A stretch of DNA of 63,937 nucleotides from JAFGSG01 sp964626055 (GCA_964626055.1 CAZVDF010000015.1:1-63937), one strand, 5' to 3'; shown: positions 53,625-63,206, counted from the stretch's first letter. Numbers and translations are program-made. The notes: a model not told the origin generated them from the letters alone.

Positions 53625-53830
53625 TAGAAGCCATCTCAAAATTACAGATTCTTAAAGGTGATTAAAGATAAATTGGGATACATCACAAAATTTTCTCCGG
53701 AATCAGACCTTCCTGGTCAGTTTTTCATGTTTTCGAACGCTTTTGTATCAGGTCTGAAAGGCGTCCTCAAAAATTTTGTGATGTATCCCAATTTATCAAT
53801 ACAAAAAATATAATTTTGAGATGACTTCTA
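53625..53830 (+). repeat. Family A element, copy A3, within a larger quasi-palindrome
   Basis: The inner element (53667-53797) has arms AAATTGGGATACATCA and complement, with the usual family A core. It is enclosed by a second pair of 20-bp inverted arms (53625-53644 and 53811-53830, 19 of 20 matched, including GCCATCTCAAAATTA). It takes up most of the 375-bp gap between the EFR1 and membrane protein genes; nothing else is visible there. Confidence 0.85.
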
Positions 53831-53944
53831 ATCAAACAATGCGTGCTGAATTTGAATATCAATTAGTTATTTAAAAAATATTTTTAAATAACTAACTTGC
53901 CGATTGATGAGACATTCTCAGCAATTCATACAAGGGGAAAATCC

Positions 53945-54604
53945 ATGTACATAGGACATTACGCAATTGCACTGGGAGCGAAAAAAATAGCCCCGAAAGT
54001 TTCACTCGGGACTTTGTTTTTAGCGGCCATAATAATAGATCTTTTAATGTCGGTATTATTGCTTCTTGGGATCGAACATCTGCGTATTGCCCCCGGAATC
54101 ACCGTAATGACGCCTCTTGATCTGTATGATTATCCATTCTCTCATAGCCTCCTGATGTCTTTACTCTGGTCTGTATTTTTTGCAGCAGTGTATTATTTTA
54201 TAAGGCATTCATTAAAAGATTCTCTTGTTCTAGGAGCAATCGTATTCAGTCACTGGATTCTGGATCTCATCACGCATATCGCAGACCTGCCGCTATTTCC
54301 CGGCAGCAGCATTAAAGTAGGTCTCGGTATCTGGAATAATCCTCTCGCAAGCATTATTACGGAGGGGGGCCTTTTTATAGCCGGCGTTTTTATCTACCTG
54401 CACAGCACAAAAGCAAAAGATAAAAAAGGCATAATAGCATTCTGGTTATTAATGGCCTTTCTCCTGTTTACGTGGATAGCAAGTATGTTCAGCCCGCCGC
54501 CTCCGGACGCGATAACGCTTGCGATCGGCAACCAGTTTCAATGGCTCGTAATCCTTATCGCATATTTAATAAATAAACGCAGAGAAATGCTTACCGCAAA
54601 TTAA
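53945..54604 (+). CDS. Polytopic membrane protein, YdjM/DUF457-like
   Basis: A 219-residue protein with about six membrane helices. HYAIALGAK at the start and conserved His residues in FSHSLL and FSHWILDLITH resemble the YdjM-like group of predicted metal-dependent membrane hydrolases. I chose the ATG at 53945, with AAGGGGA eight bases before it, over an upstream in-frame start at 53897 whose extra 16 residues are not family-like. It lies between the EFR1 gene and selC. No link to selenium is evident. Confidence 0.8.
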   Translation: MYIGHYAIALGAKKIAPKVSLGTLFLAAIIIDLLMSVLLLLGIEHLRIAPGITVMTPLDLYDYPFSHSLLMSLLWSVFFAAVYYFIRHSLKDSLVLGAIVFSHWILDLITHIADLPLFPGSSIKVGLGIWNNPLASIITEGGLFIAGVFIYLHSTKAKDKKGIIAFWLLMAFLLFTWIASMFSPPPPDAITLAIGNQFQWLVILIAYLINKRREMLTAN

Positions 54605-54633
54605 GACTTATCTTTAGATTTCCATACTTAATT

Positions 54634-54672
54634 AAAAGCCATCTCAAAATTACAGGTTCATATAGGTGAATC
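54634..54672 (+). repeat. Solo copy of the outer A3 arm
   Basis: AAAAGCCATCTCAAAATTAC and the following 16 bases repeat the left flank of A3 (53626-53661) with about four changes. No second arm or core follows. It may be a remnant of an excised or deleted element, or a duplicated border. Confidence 0.6.
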
Positions 54673-54715
54673 CAATATTACCGAATAGCAGCCGTTACAA
54701 AGCATTTAAAACATA

Positions 54716-54745
54716 TTGACAATTCCGGGACTTAAAGCGTAGTAT
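54716..54745 (+). promoter_or_regulatory. Promoter of selC
   Basis: TTGACA (54716-54721), an 18-base spacer and TAGTAT (54740-54745) lie 20 bases before the tRNA-Sec gene, a near-consensus housekeeping promoter. Confidence 0.7.
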
Positions 54746-54765
54746 TACTTTTCAGCAACATTACT

Positions 54766-54855
54766 GGAAGAGGATGAGATCTGGTGGTCTCCACGGTCTT
54801 CAAAACCGCAGGCTGTAATTTATTGCAGTGGCAGGTTCGATTCCTGCCCCTTCCG
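54766..54855 (+). tRNA. selC: tRNA-Sec (UCA anticodon)
   Basis: A 90-base tRNA that decodes UGA as selenocysteine. The acceptor 5' strand GGAAGAGG faces CCCTTCC-G, with an A-C mismatch or a bulged A. The anticodon loop is CTTCAAA, with TCA at 54800-54802. The long variable arm pairs CTGTAA with TTGCAG around TTTA, and the T arm is GCAGG-TTCGATT-CCTGC. The 3' strand gives only 12 stacked pairs (7+5) from T stem plus acceptor, instead of the usual 13. CCA is not encoded. selA follows 46 bases downstream. Confidence 0.95.
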
Positions 54856-54901
54856 CATTGAAAACAAAGAATCCCATATAAAAATTTCATCGGTAAAAAA
54901 C

Positions 54902-56293
54902 ATGGAAAATCTCGAAAATATTCTGAAACAGATACCGCAGGTTGAAAAAATACTTCAGTCCGAAAAATTAAGCGAATTCATTTCGGAACTCGGTAAAGGA
55001 ATAGTAGTAAATATTATTCGCGAAGAGATAAGATCATTCAGGGAAAACTTCGACAAGGATCAGGAAATTGATGTTGAGAAACTGATGTCTTCGATCGTCG
55101 AAAGCTGTCTCCGTAAAAAACGCCGGAAGCTCCAAAGAGTGATAAACGGCACGGGTGTCGTGATTCACACCAATCTTGGACGCGCGCCAGTCTCCGAAGA
55201 ATTGTTCCGCAGCCTCGCTGAAAATCTTTCAGGTTACTGCAATCTCGAGCTTGACCTCCCATCGGGCAAGAGAGGAAAGAGGGGCGGATTTACCGAAGAG
55301 CTGATATGCAATCTGACCGCCGCAGAGGACGCACTGATAGTCAACAACAACGCAGCAAGCGTGTTTCTTATACTCAGCGAATTCGCGAACGGGAAAGATG
55401 TAGTGATATCACGCGGGGAGCTTGTGCAAATAGGCGGCGGATTCAGGATCCCCGACATCCTTAAGCAGACCGGCGCAAGACTTATTGAAGTCGGCACTAC
55501 CAATATTACCGAGACCGAAGACTACCGGAAGGCAATATCCGAGAACACCGCGATGATCTTATCGGTACACCAGTCCAACTTCAAGATCGAAGGCTTCAGC
55601 AAAGCCGCTACTCTAAAAGACCTGGCAGGATTAAAAAGCTCATCCGTATTGTTCATAAGGGATCTCGGCAGCGGCAATCTTCTCGTGGACGCAAGGTTCC
55701 CGAAATCGTTCGAGCCGACAGTCTCCCACGAATTATCCCAGGGCGCCGATATCGTCTGTTTCAGCGGGGACAAGATGCTGGGCGGATGCCAGGCAGGGAT
55801 CATAGTAGGCAAAAAAGAACTTATCGGTAGACTTAAAAAAAACCCGCTTATGAGGATGTTAAGGACGGATAAAATAACATACTACATTTTACAGGAAACG
55901 CTTATTCATTATGCCAACAGGAATATTGACAAAATATCATTATGGAATACTATCTTCCAGAATAAAAAAACGCTGGGTAACAAAGCAAACCGCCTTATGA
56001 AAAAAGTCAGGGCCGAAAACAGAAAAGAGCTTATCGCCAGAGTGCCCGCCAAAAGCGTTTTCGGAGGCGGAAGCCTGCCAACGCTTAAAGTTGAGAGCGT
56101 TGCCGTCCGGATAAGTATTCCCGGAATGTCCGGCAAGGAAATATCGGACACATTTCTGAATCATCCAATACCGATCGTCGGTTATATTGCCGATGACAAA
56201 TTTACGCTTGATCTTAGAACTATAGCCGACAATGAAATACCCGAAGTCGCCGGCGTAATCGACAGGCTTGCCGGGACAGACCAGACAAACTAA
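54902..56293 (+). CDS. selA: L-seryl-tRNA(Sec) selenium transferase SelA
   Basis: SelA converts Ser-tRNA-Sec to Sec-tRNA-Sec with selenophosphate, using PLP. The 463-residue length equals that of the E. coli enzyme. The N-terminal helical domain is followed by INGTGVVIHTNLGRAP, NNNAASVFL and the PLP lysine K291 in SGDKMLGGCQAG. It forms a decamer in other species. It lies directly between selC and selB, 21 bp before selB. Confidence 0.97.
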   Translation: MENLENILKQIPQVEKILQSEKLSEFISELGKGIVVNIIREEIRSFRENFDKDQEIDVEKLMSSIVESCLRKKRRKLQRVINGTGVVIHTNLGRAPVSEELFRSLAENLSGYCNLELDLPSGKRGKRGGFTEELICNLTAAEDALIVNNNAASVFLILSEFANGKDVVISRGELVQIGGGFRIPDILKQTGARLIEVGTTNITETEDYRKAISENTAMILSVHQSNFKIEGFSKAATLKDLAGLKSSSVLFIRDLGSGNLLVDARFPKSFEPTVSHELSQGADIVCFSGDKMLGGCQAGIIVGKKELIGRLKKNPLMRMLRTDKITYYILQETLIHYANRNIDKISLWNTIFQNKKTLGNKANRLMKKVRAENRKELIARVPAKSVFGGGSLPTLKVESVAVRISIPGMSGKEISDTFLNHPIPIVGYIADDKFTLDLRTIADNEIPEVAGVIDRLAGTDQTN

Positions 56294-56314
56294 ACATATC
56301 GACAGGATTCTTAC

Positions 56315-58153
56315 GTGTACATAATCGGAACCTCCGGACATATCGATCACGGCAAAACAAGCCTCATAAAAGCGCTTACGGGCATTGATTGCGACCGCCT
56401 CCCTGAGGAAAAAGAACGCGAGATGACCATAGATATCGGGTTTGCCGATATCGAGTACCCGGGCTTCGGCAGGGTGAGCATAATAGACGTTCCCGGACAT
56501 GAGCGCTTCATCAGGAACATGGCTGCCGGCGCATGGGGGATCGATCTCGCGCTTCTTGTCATCGCAGTAGACGACAGCTGGATGCCGCAGACAGAGGATC
56601 ATTTTAAGGTTATCGACTATCTTGGCATAGAAAAGATCATAGCGGTATTGACAAAAATAGACATTGCGGACCGGGAAACCATAGAAATTACGGAAGAAGA
56701 ATTAAAAGAGAGGCTTTCCGGCACAAGATTTAAGGACTGTGATATAGTCAAGGTATCGTCGAAAACCGGAGAAGGAATCGAAGAGCTAAAAAAAACGATT
56801 TTAGCCAATTTAAAAAAAATATCCCGCGCGAAGGATGCAAAAAAGCCTTATCTCTTTATCGATCGCGTATTTGAATCAAAAGGCCATGGAACAATCATAA
56901 CCGGCACATTAAAGAACGGCAGCTTTTTTGAAAACGATGAAATAATAATACTTCCGGGCATCATTAATGCACGAATTAAAAAGATCGAAAGCCATTTTCA
57001 TGCCCTGAGCGAAGGAGCCCCCTCTCAAAGAACAGCTCTTAATCTTCACGGCGTAAGAACCGAGGAACTCAAAAGAGGAAACATTATAGTTAAACAAAAT
57101 TTCTTCAGCGAGTCCGCCGATATTATCGCAAATATCAAATTATCCGAAATAAAAAAAACAATTAAAAACAATCATGAGATCGAAGTTCTTATAGGCACAT
57201 CCGCCATTAAGGGTAAAATAATCCTGCTGGATAATCCCGCCGTTCCGGGAAGCGAAATTCAGCAAAACGGATTTTTTACGAGAGTAAAGTTTGAGTCCCC
57301 CTGGTTCTTCTTCCCAGGCGAACCTTTTATCATAACGAATCCGGGCGGATACAGGATAATCGGCGGCGGGAAAGTAATTATACCCGATTATAATGCGGTA
57401 AAAGAGAAGAAGACGTTAAAGAAAAAAATAAACCTTTTAGCCGATCTATCCGTGAAGGGAATTATCGAATTTTTAATAAAAGCAAAAATGTCGGCCGTGA
57501 CAGACGAAATAAAAGCCGGATTGCCTTATGAAAATAATTACATAGATGCTGCGATCGTTGAGCTTAAGAAAAAGGACTCAATAATTATAATTGATAAAAA
57601 TATTATCGACAAAGAATTTTTCAATGATCTAAAAATCAAGATCTCCGAAATTATCAAAAAAAATGTCGGATTGAATATCAAAGAAATATCCGACATGGCC
57701 GGTTCGGATACCGGACTTTCAAGAATAATTATAAACGAAATCCAGAGCGACAACAACATATTTGAAAAGGACGGAAGATATTTCACCGCCGACTCGGCAA
57801 CGGCTGAAACTCTTCCGGACAATAAAAAGCGAATTCTTCAGCAACTGAAGGAAAAAAGCGCGGATGGGATCGATCTCGATAAAATAAAAGACGAATCATT
57901 CAAAAAAAACCTTAAGGACCTGATAAAGCTCGGATTTGCGGTCAGTCTTGACGGCAATATCATTTATCATCTCGAGACATACGAAGAATTAAAGAAAAAA
58001 ATAATCGGCCTCTTTGAAAGCCGGGAGAGAATTTCGATAGCCGATGCCAGGGATTGCACGTCTCTTTCCCGCAAATATTTAATCCCGCTTCTCAACAGGA
58101 TAGAACAGGACGGGCTCATAAAAAGACTTGGCGATTTCAGGATAAAGGTGTGA
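56315..58153 (+). CDS. selB: Selenocysteine-specific elongation factor SelB
   Basis: SelB delivers Sec-tRNA-Sec to the ribosome at UGA codons followed by a SECIS. The start is GTG. The GTPase domain has GTSGHIDHGKTSL (residues 5-17), DVPGHERF and LTKID. Domains II and III follow, and the C-terminal winged helices (about 380-612) bind the SECIS. The 612-residue length matches E. coli (614). It is the last gene of the selenium cluster. Confidence 0.97.
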   Translation: MYIIGTSGHIDHGKTSLIKALTGIDCDRLPEEKEREMTIDIGFADIEYPGFGRVSIIDVPGHERFIRNMAAGAWGIDLALLVIAVDDSWMPQTEDHFKVIDYLGIEKIIAVLTKIDIADRETIEITEEELKERLSGTRFKDCDIVKVSSKTGEGIEELKKTILANLKKISRAKDAKKPYLFIDRVFESKGHGTIITGTLKNGSFFENDEIIILPGIINARIKKIESHFHALSEGAPSQRTALNLHGVRTEELKRGNIIVKQNFFSESADIIANIKLSEIKKTIKNNHEIEVLIGTSAIKGKIILLDNPAVPGSEIQQNGFFTRVKFESPWFFFPGEPFIITNPGGYRIIGGGKVIIPDYNAVKEKKTLKKKINLLADLSVKGIIEFLIKAKMSAVTDEIKAGLPYENNYIDAAIVELKKKDSIIIIDKNIIDKEFFNDLKIKISEIIKKNVGLNIKEISDMAGSDTGLSRIIINEIQSDNNIFEKDGRYFTADSATAETLPDNKKRILQQLKEKSADGIDLDKIKDESFKKNLKDLIKLGFAVSLDGNIIYHLETYEELKKKIIGLFESRERISIADARDCTSLSRKYLIPLLNRIEQDGLIKRLGDFRIKV

Positions 58154-58248
58154 TAAAAAGCTGCCCTGCCTCTTTAGCTTGACTTTTTATCATTTTAATT
58201 TTAAGATAATTATATGCCTTCACCGAAAGGATAAAGGATAAATCCCCG

Positions 58249-59481
58249 ATGGAAACAGAATTAAAGAATCTATTAAAAGAAAGGATCCCCGAGATCCAGC
58301 TGGATTTAAAAAGTATTAAATTCGGGACAAGTGTTCCGTTCGATCTTTATGATGAATACGGCAACGTAGTCGTCGAAATGAATACCCCTCTCACAGAAGC
58401 GCTTATAAAGCATCTTAGAACCGGCGGCACCGAATTTCTATACTATAATCCGGATCAGAGCACGGCTATACGGAATGTCGCGGGGCTCGATATCAAAAAA
58501 AATATCGTCACCGACTCGCATCAGAATGAATCTGTCGACCTGGCGAAAGAAATTATCGATTCGATCAAAAAATCAATAGATTTTACGACCAGATCAATTA
58601 CCCCGGAAAAGATCAATAAAGCGCACAGTAACGTAGACAGCATTTTAAAACACGTTGAAAACAACACCGACAGCATATTTACGCCTTTTACAAAATTAAA
58701 AAACCTTGATGAATACACATACATACATTCATCCAATGTGTCCATTCTCGGCGCAATACTCGGAGCAAGGCTGGAATACAACAGGGCTGTAAGAGTAAGC
58801 ATGGGTGTCGGCGGACTTTTCCACGATATAGGCAAATCTTTAATAGACGATAAAATCCTCAATAAGAACGGTCCGCTGAACGAAGAAGAATATAATGCCA
58901 TAAAGAAGCATCCGGAGCTGGGGCATAATATCATAAAAGATATAAGGGATTTATCCGTGCTTGAAAAAAGCATTATCCTATATCATCACGAAAGGCCGGA
59001 CTCTCTCGGATATCCTTTCAAATACAACTATAACGATTATACCGGCAACGTGCCTAAAGAAGTCAGGCTGATCTCGATATGCGATACATATAGCGCCCTG
59101 ATACTTAAAAGCCCGTACAAACCGGCATTTTCTCCGAAAAAAGCCCTGAGGATCATAGTGAACTCGGTTTATGCGCCTTTTAAGAAAAAATGCCAGTTCC
59201 TGCCTGCAGACGTCCGGGATTTTATAAGGTCTATGGCTTTTATGCTTACGAAGGGTGAATATTTTTTCGAAAAGGGAGAAGCGGTACGCCTCAGCACAGG
59301 AGAAATCGCCATTGTAGAAGAAATGAACAGATTATATCCGCTAAATCCGAAAGTAAAAATAATTACGAATAAACAGCTGCAGCAGTTGAACAGAACCGTG
59401 AGCGTCGACCTGCTTAGAGATATAAGCGTATATATTGCGCATATATTCGACAGGAGCACAAAGCAGCCTGATGTTATATAA
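58249..59481 (+). CDS. HD-GYP c-di-GMP phosphodiesterase
   Basis: A 410-residue soluble protein. The N-terminal region (about 1-100) resembles the DUF3391-type head of some HD-GYP proteins. The HD-GYP domain (about 145-345) has HDIGK at 192-196, a following KKHPELGH and HHERPDSLGYP, a slightly altered HHExxDGxGYP in which the usual Gly is Ser. Metal ligands are kept, so hydrolysis of c-di-GMP is likely. It balances the two GGDEF enzymes of the window. GGATAAA lies before the ATG. Confidence 0.9.
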   Translation: METELKNLLKERIPEIQLDLKSIKFGTSVPFDLYDEYGNVVVEMNTPLTEALIKHLRTGGTEFLYYNPDQSTAIRNVAGLDIKKNIVTDSHQNESVDLAKEIIDSIKKSIDFTTRSITPEKINKAHSNVDSILKHVENNTDSIFTPFTKLKNLDEYTYIHSSNVSILGAILGARLEYNRAVRVSMGVGGLFHDIGKSLIDDKILNKNGPLNEEEYNAIKKHPELGHNIIKDIRDLSVLEKSIILYHHERPDSLGYPFKYNYNDYTGNVPKEVRLISICDTYSALILKSPYKPAFSPKKALRIIVNSVYAPFKKKCQFLPADVRDFIRSMAFMLTKGEYFFEKGEAVRLSTGEIAIVEEMNRLYPLNPKVKIITNKQLQQLNRTVSVDLLRDISVYIAHIFDRSTKQPDVI

Positions 59482-59611
59482 TCGCGAGCTTCCCGTAATG
59501 TATCCTTATTTAAAGTTTTAATTATTTTCTGACCCCGGATATTTTTTATGAACTTCGGCCGGCGGGGGATAGGAAAAAATCATGCAAATTACTAATATTT
59601 AGGTAAGTCAA

Positions 59612-62416
59612 TTGAACACGAACGATTATCTTGAAAAAATCAAACAAAACAAAACCCGATTTTACGAATATAATCAAATAAGATTAAAAAAATTCAGGGA
59701 TTATATTACCGAACGGCAGCTGGAAAATATAATCGATGCCGTGCCTCTGTTAATATGCACCAACCAGCCGGACCTGCCGGGCTACACCGAAGGCTATGTC
59801 CCAATCGGCATTTATAATTTTACTCCATCAGTCAACGCCGTAAGCCTGATAAGAAAACAGTTCCCTTCTTTTCGTGTGGAAGAGCTTAAAGATTTGAAAC
59901 CGCTGATCGAGTTGCTGGCTATTATGGGAAGCGCCGGCAGCATAGCCTACAATGATGAATCGGATATAGACTACTGGGTATGCCTTGACCATAACCTGAT
60001 GGGGACCAGCGGTCTGAGGCAGCTTAAAATGAAACTCGGAAGCATCGAAGCGTGGCTGGCAGATAAATTCAATATTGAAACTCACTTCTTCCTTAACGAT
60101 ATATCCAAGATAAAAGAATCCATATTCGATTCGGATGAAGACGACATCTCGGGTAAAGCGCTGGGGAAATTATTAAAGGACGAATTCTTCAGGACATCGA
60201 TCATACTTTACGGCAAAATACCATACTGGTGGATAACGCCCAGCGGCACGACGGACATAAACTACGAAAAGATCATATCCTTTATCCAAAACTCGGATCA
60301 CAAAAACGATTTTATCGACCTCGGCAATCTGGATTTCATAAAAAAAGACGAATTCCTGGGTGCGGGTATCTTCCAGATCCTGAAATCGCTGGGCAATCCG
60401 TTCAAATCGATTCTTAAGATCGGCATACTTGAAAAATATTTGCTTGAAAAAACAAAAGACAATTCCCTGCTATGCAATATTTTAAAGGAAAAAGTTCACA
60501 GCGGCAACTTCGATATAAATTATACTGATCCGTATATCCTGTTGTTCAATCAGGTCATGGAATATTATTCCAAAAAAGCGGAGCAGGACCCGCTGGTACC
60601 TGAACTTTTAAAAAGATGTTTTTATATTAAAATCGATCCCAATCTTTCGACGATATCTTCCGGCAACAATAAAGAACATGTTCCCGAGAAACATGCAGTA
60701 ATGTTTGAATATGCTAAGAAATGGAACTGGCTCGAAATAAAATTAAGGCAGATGGATGACTTCCGTAACTGGGATATAAGCGTACTTAATAAATTCTGGA
60801 ATAATATTTCCAAGCTTATCCTTAAAACGTATAAAAATATATTAAGCAGCATTAACAGCTATGAAATTACGCAGAAATTTTCCGAAGAAGAGATGCGCTA
60901 CATTTCCAGAAGGATTACATCGAGTTTCGCATCCGGGGAAAACAAGATAAAGCCTGCCGTCAGTTTTAACGACAATCCGATAGAAAAATTTCTCTATATC
61001 GAGTCGATAAGCCAGGAAGACGGGTCCATTAACTGGCTTCTTTCCAAAGGATTAATAAGCGGATCGGGATCGAGTAAAAGATCGATAATCCATAAAGAAC
61101 CCAATCTCCTGGCAATCCTTGCATGGATAAGCATAAACAGGTTATACCAGAACAATATCACCAGGGTTGAAATTAAATCCAGATTTCACCTTCTGGAACA
61201 GAATTTCGTAAGGGAGCTCCTTAACGAGCTGACGCTTCATTTCTCGCAAAAGAAAGTGAATATTAAAAATAAATATTTTTTCGGCGATCCATTCCCAATA
61301 CTTAATTACGTGATAATCAATCTTTTCGCAAAATATCCTAAAGGCATCGAGGATATATATTATCTCACTTCCAACAGCTGGGGCGAGAACATATATGAAA
61401 AATACGAAAGCGAGCTGGACTTTTCGGTCATCCTTACCAAGCTTTTGAACGGAGCGCTTGAACACAAAGCGAGTTTCGGCGATTGCGTGGCTTTAACGTC
61501 GCCGTATCCCTATAAAGCCGGGAAAGACTTCAAAGCCATTCAATTTCTATTTAATGACATTTACAATTTTTTTATTTCCGACGAAGAAAGCATCACGGAC
61601 AGGAAAATAACCAAAAAATATATCACAACTCTGGCCGGGAATTTTGTTCTATTCTCCCATCTCCGTCTCAAAAAAGAAAATAAAATAACATGCAGCGCCT
61701 TTAATAACGAACTGAAAATGCTGTATAGCCTGTCCGGCATCCATGGCGCAAGGAATATAATAAAAGTAAATCCGCTGAATCCCGAGCTGAATCACATTAA
61801 AATCATCATAGATAATTTCCGAAGCGACGCGGTTCAGATTTACTATCAGAAAGCCAGAAAATACTGCTATTTCTTCGTATCCGATGAACGCGGCTCACTT
61901 GTTTTTTTCAGAAAAAACGCGGATCAATTCCAGGATTATCTTACAAGATTATTCGTTTTTACAAAAAATATAATAACACAGGTCGTTAAAAGCAATCCCG
62001 GATCGACGCTCAATCAAAAAGGAAGCAAGGGCATAGAAATATTCAACCTTGAGAGAAACGACAAAAATCAATGCAAAATAACTGAAATTAATCCCGCGCA
62101 GGATGAAAATATTTTCAGGCATGAGAAAAAAATAATCCCGCTTAAACTGTCGCTGCTGCTCCTGGATAACGGCGAAATCGGCTACAGGTTCAGCCTGCCG
62201 GACGGCGGCATATCGGACAATCTGTCCAAAAACGATATACCCAAGATCGCAAAAGAAATCAGTGTGCTGACGCAGGGCGCGAAGGAATATAATTATAATG
62301 TGGCCGACATAAATTACGCAAATCTGGAATTCAAAATGTATAAAGATTATACGACTTTCAGTTTTATTGAAAAAAACAAATTTGAATTATTGATCGAAAA
62401 AGGACTGGGATATTAA
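59612..62416 (+). CDS. Class I adenylate cyclase-like protein
   Basis: A 934-residue protein that should make cAMP. The N-terminal nucleotidyltransferase motif IMGSAGSIAYNDESDIDYWV (about 104-123) contains the catalytic G-S and D-x-D of class I adenylate cyclases such as E. coli CyaA. The remaining roughly 800 residues are divergent and lack clear regulatory domains. The start is TTG, with GGTAAG close before it. It ends 10 bp before coaX. A cAMP receptor protein is not in the window. Confidence 0.82.
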   Translation: MNTNDYLEKIKQNKTRFYEYNQIRLKKFRDYITERQLENIIDAVPLLICTNQPDLPGYTEGYVPIGIYNFTPSVNAVSLIRKQFPSFRVEELKDLKPLIELLAIMGSAGSIAYNDESDIDYWVCLDHNLMGTSGLRQLKMKLGSIEAWLADKFNIETHFFLNDISKIKESIFDSDEDDISGKALGKLLKDEFFRTSIILYGKIPYWWITPSGTTDINYEKIISFIQNSDHKNDFIDLGNLDFIKKDEFLGAGIFQILKSLGNPFKSILKIGILEKYLLEKTKDNSLLCNILKEKVHSGNFDINYTDPYILLFNQVMEYYSKKAEQDPLVPELLKRCFYIKIDPNLSTISSGNNKEHVPEKHAVMFEYAKKWNWLEIKLRQMDDFRNWDISVLNKFWNNISKLILKTYKNILSSINSYEITQKFSEEEMRYISRRITSSFASGENKIKPAVSFNDNPIEKFLYIESISQEDGSINWLLSKGLISGSGSSKRSIIHKEPNLLAILAWISINRLYQNNITRVEIKSRFHLLEQNFVRELLNELTLHFSQKKVNIKNKYFFGDPFPILNYVIINLFAKYPKGIEDIYYLTSNSWGENIYEKYESELDFSVILTKLLNGALEHKASFGDCVALTSPYPYKAGKDFKAIQFLFNDIYNFFISDEESITDRKITKKYITTLAGNFVLFSHLRLKKENKITCSAFNNELKMLYSLSGIHGARNIIKVNPLNPELNHIKIIIDNFRSDAVQIYYQKARKYCYFFVSDERGSLVFFRKNADQFQDYLTRLFVFTKNIITQVVKSNPGSTLNQKGSKGIEIFNLERNDKNQCKITEINPAQDENIFRHEKKIIPLKLSLLLLDNGEIGYRFSLPDGGISDNLSKNDIPKIAKEISVLTQGAKEYNYNVADINYANLEFKMYKDYTTFSFIEKNKFELLIEKGLGY

Positions 62417-62426
62417 TAAAAATAAC

Positions 62427-63206
62427 ATGAATCACATTCTCGGGTTTAATATAGGCAATACGAATACAATGATGGGAATTTACGAATTAAACAAAATAGT
62501 TCCCGTAAAAACCTTTACTTATGGAACAGACAGAAAAACCTTATCCGATGATCTCGGCCTTCTTGTTAAAAGCAACCTTAATGCACTTTCAGACGACATC
62601 AATATAACAGGAATTGCATTTTCGAGCGTTGTTACTGAAGTTAACAGCGCGTATCACGCAATGGCAAAATCATTGTTCAACATTAACGCGCTTGAAATAA
62701 ATAGTAAAATCAGGCTCAATATAAAAATAACATACGATAATCCGGAAGAGCTTGGCCCGGACAGGATAGCAAATGCCGAAGCTGTACTCAGTGAATACGC
62801 AAGTGACTGCATAATAATAGATCTGGGAACAGCAAATACGTTCTGCGTTCTGCATAAGGACGGAACATTCGACGGAGGGCTCATCGGGCCGGGCATAGGT
62901 ATCACTATTGAAGCACTGGCGGATAGAACCTCAAAACTATCGCGGATAAAATTCGAAAAACCGGGTAAATTCATTGCCACAAATACCGAGGACGCATTAA
63001 AGTCCGGATTTTTTTACGGCCACCTGATAATGATAAAAGGGATCGTTGCAGAGATTGAAAATATATACAAAAAAGAATTTTTGATCATTTTAACGGGCGG
63101 CCTCTCAAAAACTATATCCGATAACCTGGGAAAAAACCACATCCTGGACCCGCTTTTAACCATGAAAGGTATCAAATTATTATCGGATTTTAATAAAATC
63201 CGGTAA
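62427..63206 (+). CDS. coaX: Type III pantothenate kinase
   Basis: CoaX phosphorylates pantothenate in the first step of coenzyme A synthesis. The ATP loop NIGNTNTMMGIYE (residues 6-18), GPDRIANAEA, IDLGTANTFCVL and GGLIGPGIGITIEAL are intact. The length (259) is typical. It is 10 bp downstream of the cyclase gene, so the two are probably co-transcribed. Confidence 0.96.
   Translation: MNHILGFNIGNTNTMMGIYELNKIVPVKTFTYGTDRKTLSDDLGLLVKSNLNALSDDINITGIAFSSVVTEVNSAYHAMAKSLFNINALEINSKIRLNIKITYDNPEELGPDRIANAEAVLSEYASDCIIIDLGTANTFCVLHKDGTFDGGLIGPGIGITIEALADRTSKLSRIKFEKPGKFIATNTEDALKSGFFYGHLIMIKGIVAEIENIYKKEFLIILTGGLSKTISDNLGKNHILDPLLTMKGIKLLSDFNKIR

Noticed and set aside
53897..53944. Upstream start for the YdjM-like membrane protein
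   Set aside because: The extra 16 residues do not look like the family, and the internal ATG at 53945 has a strong AAGGGGA ribosome site.
59540..59575. CCCCGG and GGCGGGGGATA near the cyclase start as a possible family C copy
   Set aside because: Only short GC blocks match, the stems do not form and the spacing differs from C1-C3.
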